From contig JAHDIL010000081.1 in assembly GCA_020630835.1 (NCBI GenBank), positions 1 to 7,373 on the forward strand: a stretch of DNA of 7,373 nt, read 5' to 3'. Below the pieces are notes generated by a model that made no database searches, had not been told where the DNA came from, and worked only from the letters and a program-made list of their open reading frames with translations. How positions within the stretch are numbered: position 1 is the stretch's first letter; every line of letters starts with the position of its first letter. The stretch is from Verrucomicrobiota bacterium. GTDB lineage: Bacteria > Verrucomicrobiota > Verrucomicrobiia > Verrucomicrobiales > DEV007. Shown one piece after another: positions 6,801-7,373 of the stretch. Position numbers and translations under genes: made by a program.

Positions 6801-6848
6801 CTTTGTTTCACCTACCCTTTTCCCTCCTCCCAACAACCCACTATCCTC

Positions 6849-7373
6849 ATGGGAACAAAAACTCTCACTCGTCTTTTTATCGCACTGCTCGTGGTTGCCG
6901 CTGTTGCCGTCATCATAAACCTCATCAAACCTGGCGAGGGCATCAAGCAGGTGGAAGCCTCGCTGGAAAAAGAAAAAGTCTTCGATGCCTTTCCCATCAA
7001 CCAAGTGGGTAAGATCGAGATCACCGCGCCTGATGATTCCCTTACCCTCACCCGCGGTGGCTCCGCTTGGGAGGTTGCCGAACGCGACGGCTATCCAGCT
7101 GAGATCACACGCATCGTCGAGACTCTCCGCGCCGTTTGGGACCTAGACGTAGCCCAAACCGTGCCTGTAGCTAAGGAAGCTTATGGTCGACTCGACCTTA
7201 TCGAGCCGACGGCCGAGGATGCAGGAGAGAACGCTGGGACACTTATCAGCTTCTCAGACGCAAAGGGCCAGCAACTGGCCAGCCTCCTCCTCGGATCCGT
7301 GTATGAACGGCAAGAAAATCGGCCCAGCCCTTTCGGCGGCGGCATGGCTACCACAGATGCCGGACGCTACGTC
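6849..7373 (+). CDS. DUF4340-type membrane-anchored protein, truncated at window end
   Basis: An ATG at 6849 opens a frame of exactly 175 codons to the window edge, with no stop. Residues 7-25 form a single N-terminal membrane helix, or uncleaved signal anchor, after a short tail (MGTKTL), so the rest should be periplasmic. The following sequence has the DUF4340 pattern: a strand with KIEITAPDDSLTLTRGGSAWEV (split around 55-76), the GYPAEITRIVETLRAVWDL helix (81-99), AYGRLDLIEP (111-120), then LISFSDAKGQQLASLLLGS (132-150) and GRYV at the edge. DUF4340 genes often sit directly downstream of GldG-like genes, which supports the call. No function is known; a role as an extracytoplasmic component of the same ABC complex is inferred. 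The start has no Shine-Dalgarno, and the 48-base gap before it is pyrimidine-rich. How far the gene continues, and whether more operon members follow, cannot be seen. Confidence 0.85.
   Translation, partial: MGTKTLTRLFIALLVVAAVAVIINLIKPGEGIKQVEASLEKEKVFDAFPINQVGKIEITAPDDSLTLTRGGSAWEVAERDGYPAEITRIVETLRAVWDLDVAQTVPVAKEAYGRLDLIEPTAEDAGENAGTLISFSDAKGQQLASLLLGSVYERQENRPSPFGGGMATTDAGRYV

Noticed and set aside
6495..7004. 169-codon minus-strand open frame across the GldG-like and DUF4340 genes
   Set aside because: It is antisense to two supported genes. Its Glu/Phe-rich stretches are simply the complement of the coiled coil and pyrimidine-rich gap.

Overview
The window looks like chromosomal DNA of a Gram-negative bacterium, most plausibly a member of the Verrucomicrobiota or a relative in the PVC superphylum. 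This is an inference from the GldA/GldF/GldG/DUF4340 gene order, from the style of the small secreted protein at the left edge, and from the absence of Shine-Dalgarno sites. No rRNA or other phylogenetic marker is present to settle it. I see no mobile elements, tRNAs, CRISPR arrays or obviously foreign segments. Coding density is high and base composition looks even by eye.

Left part (1-2693): a truncated gene on the minus strand encodes an exported protein of unknown function and is divergent from mqo, a malate:quinone oxidoreductase that links the TCA cycle to the quinone pool. mqo converges on a minus-strand exodeoxyribonuclease III/AP endonuclease gene (ExoA/APE1-like) with only 3 bases between the two stop codons.

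Middle (2694-2900): a 207-base divergent intergenic region separates the repair nuclease from a plus-strand operon. It contains a tandem heptamer, a nested inverted repeat ending in six T's, and a perfect 7-bp hairpin. Together these suggest a structured leader or regulatory zone.

Right part (2901-7373): four co-directional genes with gaps of 34-48 bases encode an ABC ATPase (GldA-like), an ABC-2 permease (GldF-like), a large bitopic protein with a probable periplasmic domain (GldG-like, ABC_transp_aux type) and the start of a membrane-anchored DUF4340 protein. The last gene runs off the window. This conserved set probably forms one envelope ABC complex: the ATPase drives the permease, while the GldG-like and DUF4340 proteins supply extracytoplasmic domains. 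Its substrate is unknown. In Bacteroidota the first three components are required for gliding, but nothing else in this window indicates motility.

Points worth a second look are the extra N-terminal membrane segment on the permease (with an alternative GTG start that would match the usual family N-terminus), the structured operon leader, the pyrimidine-rich Shine-Dalgarno-less gaps before the operon genes, and the acidic linker and coiled coil in the GldG-like protein.
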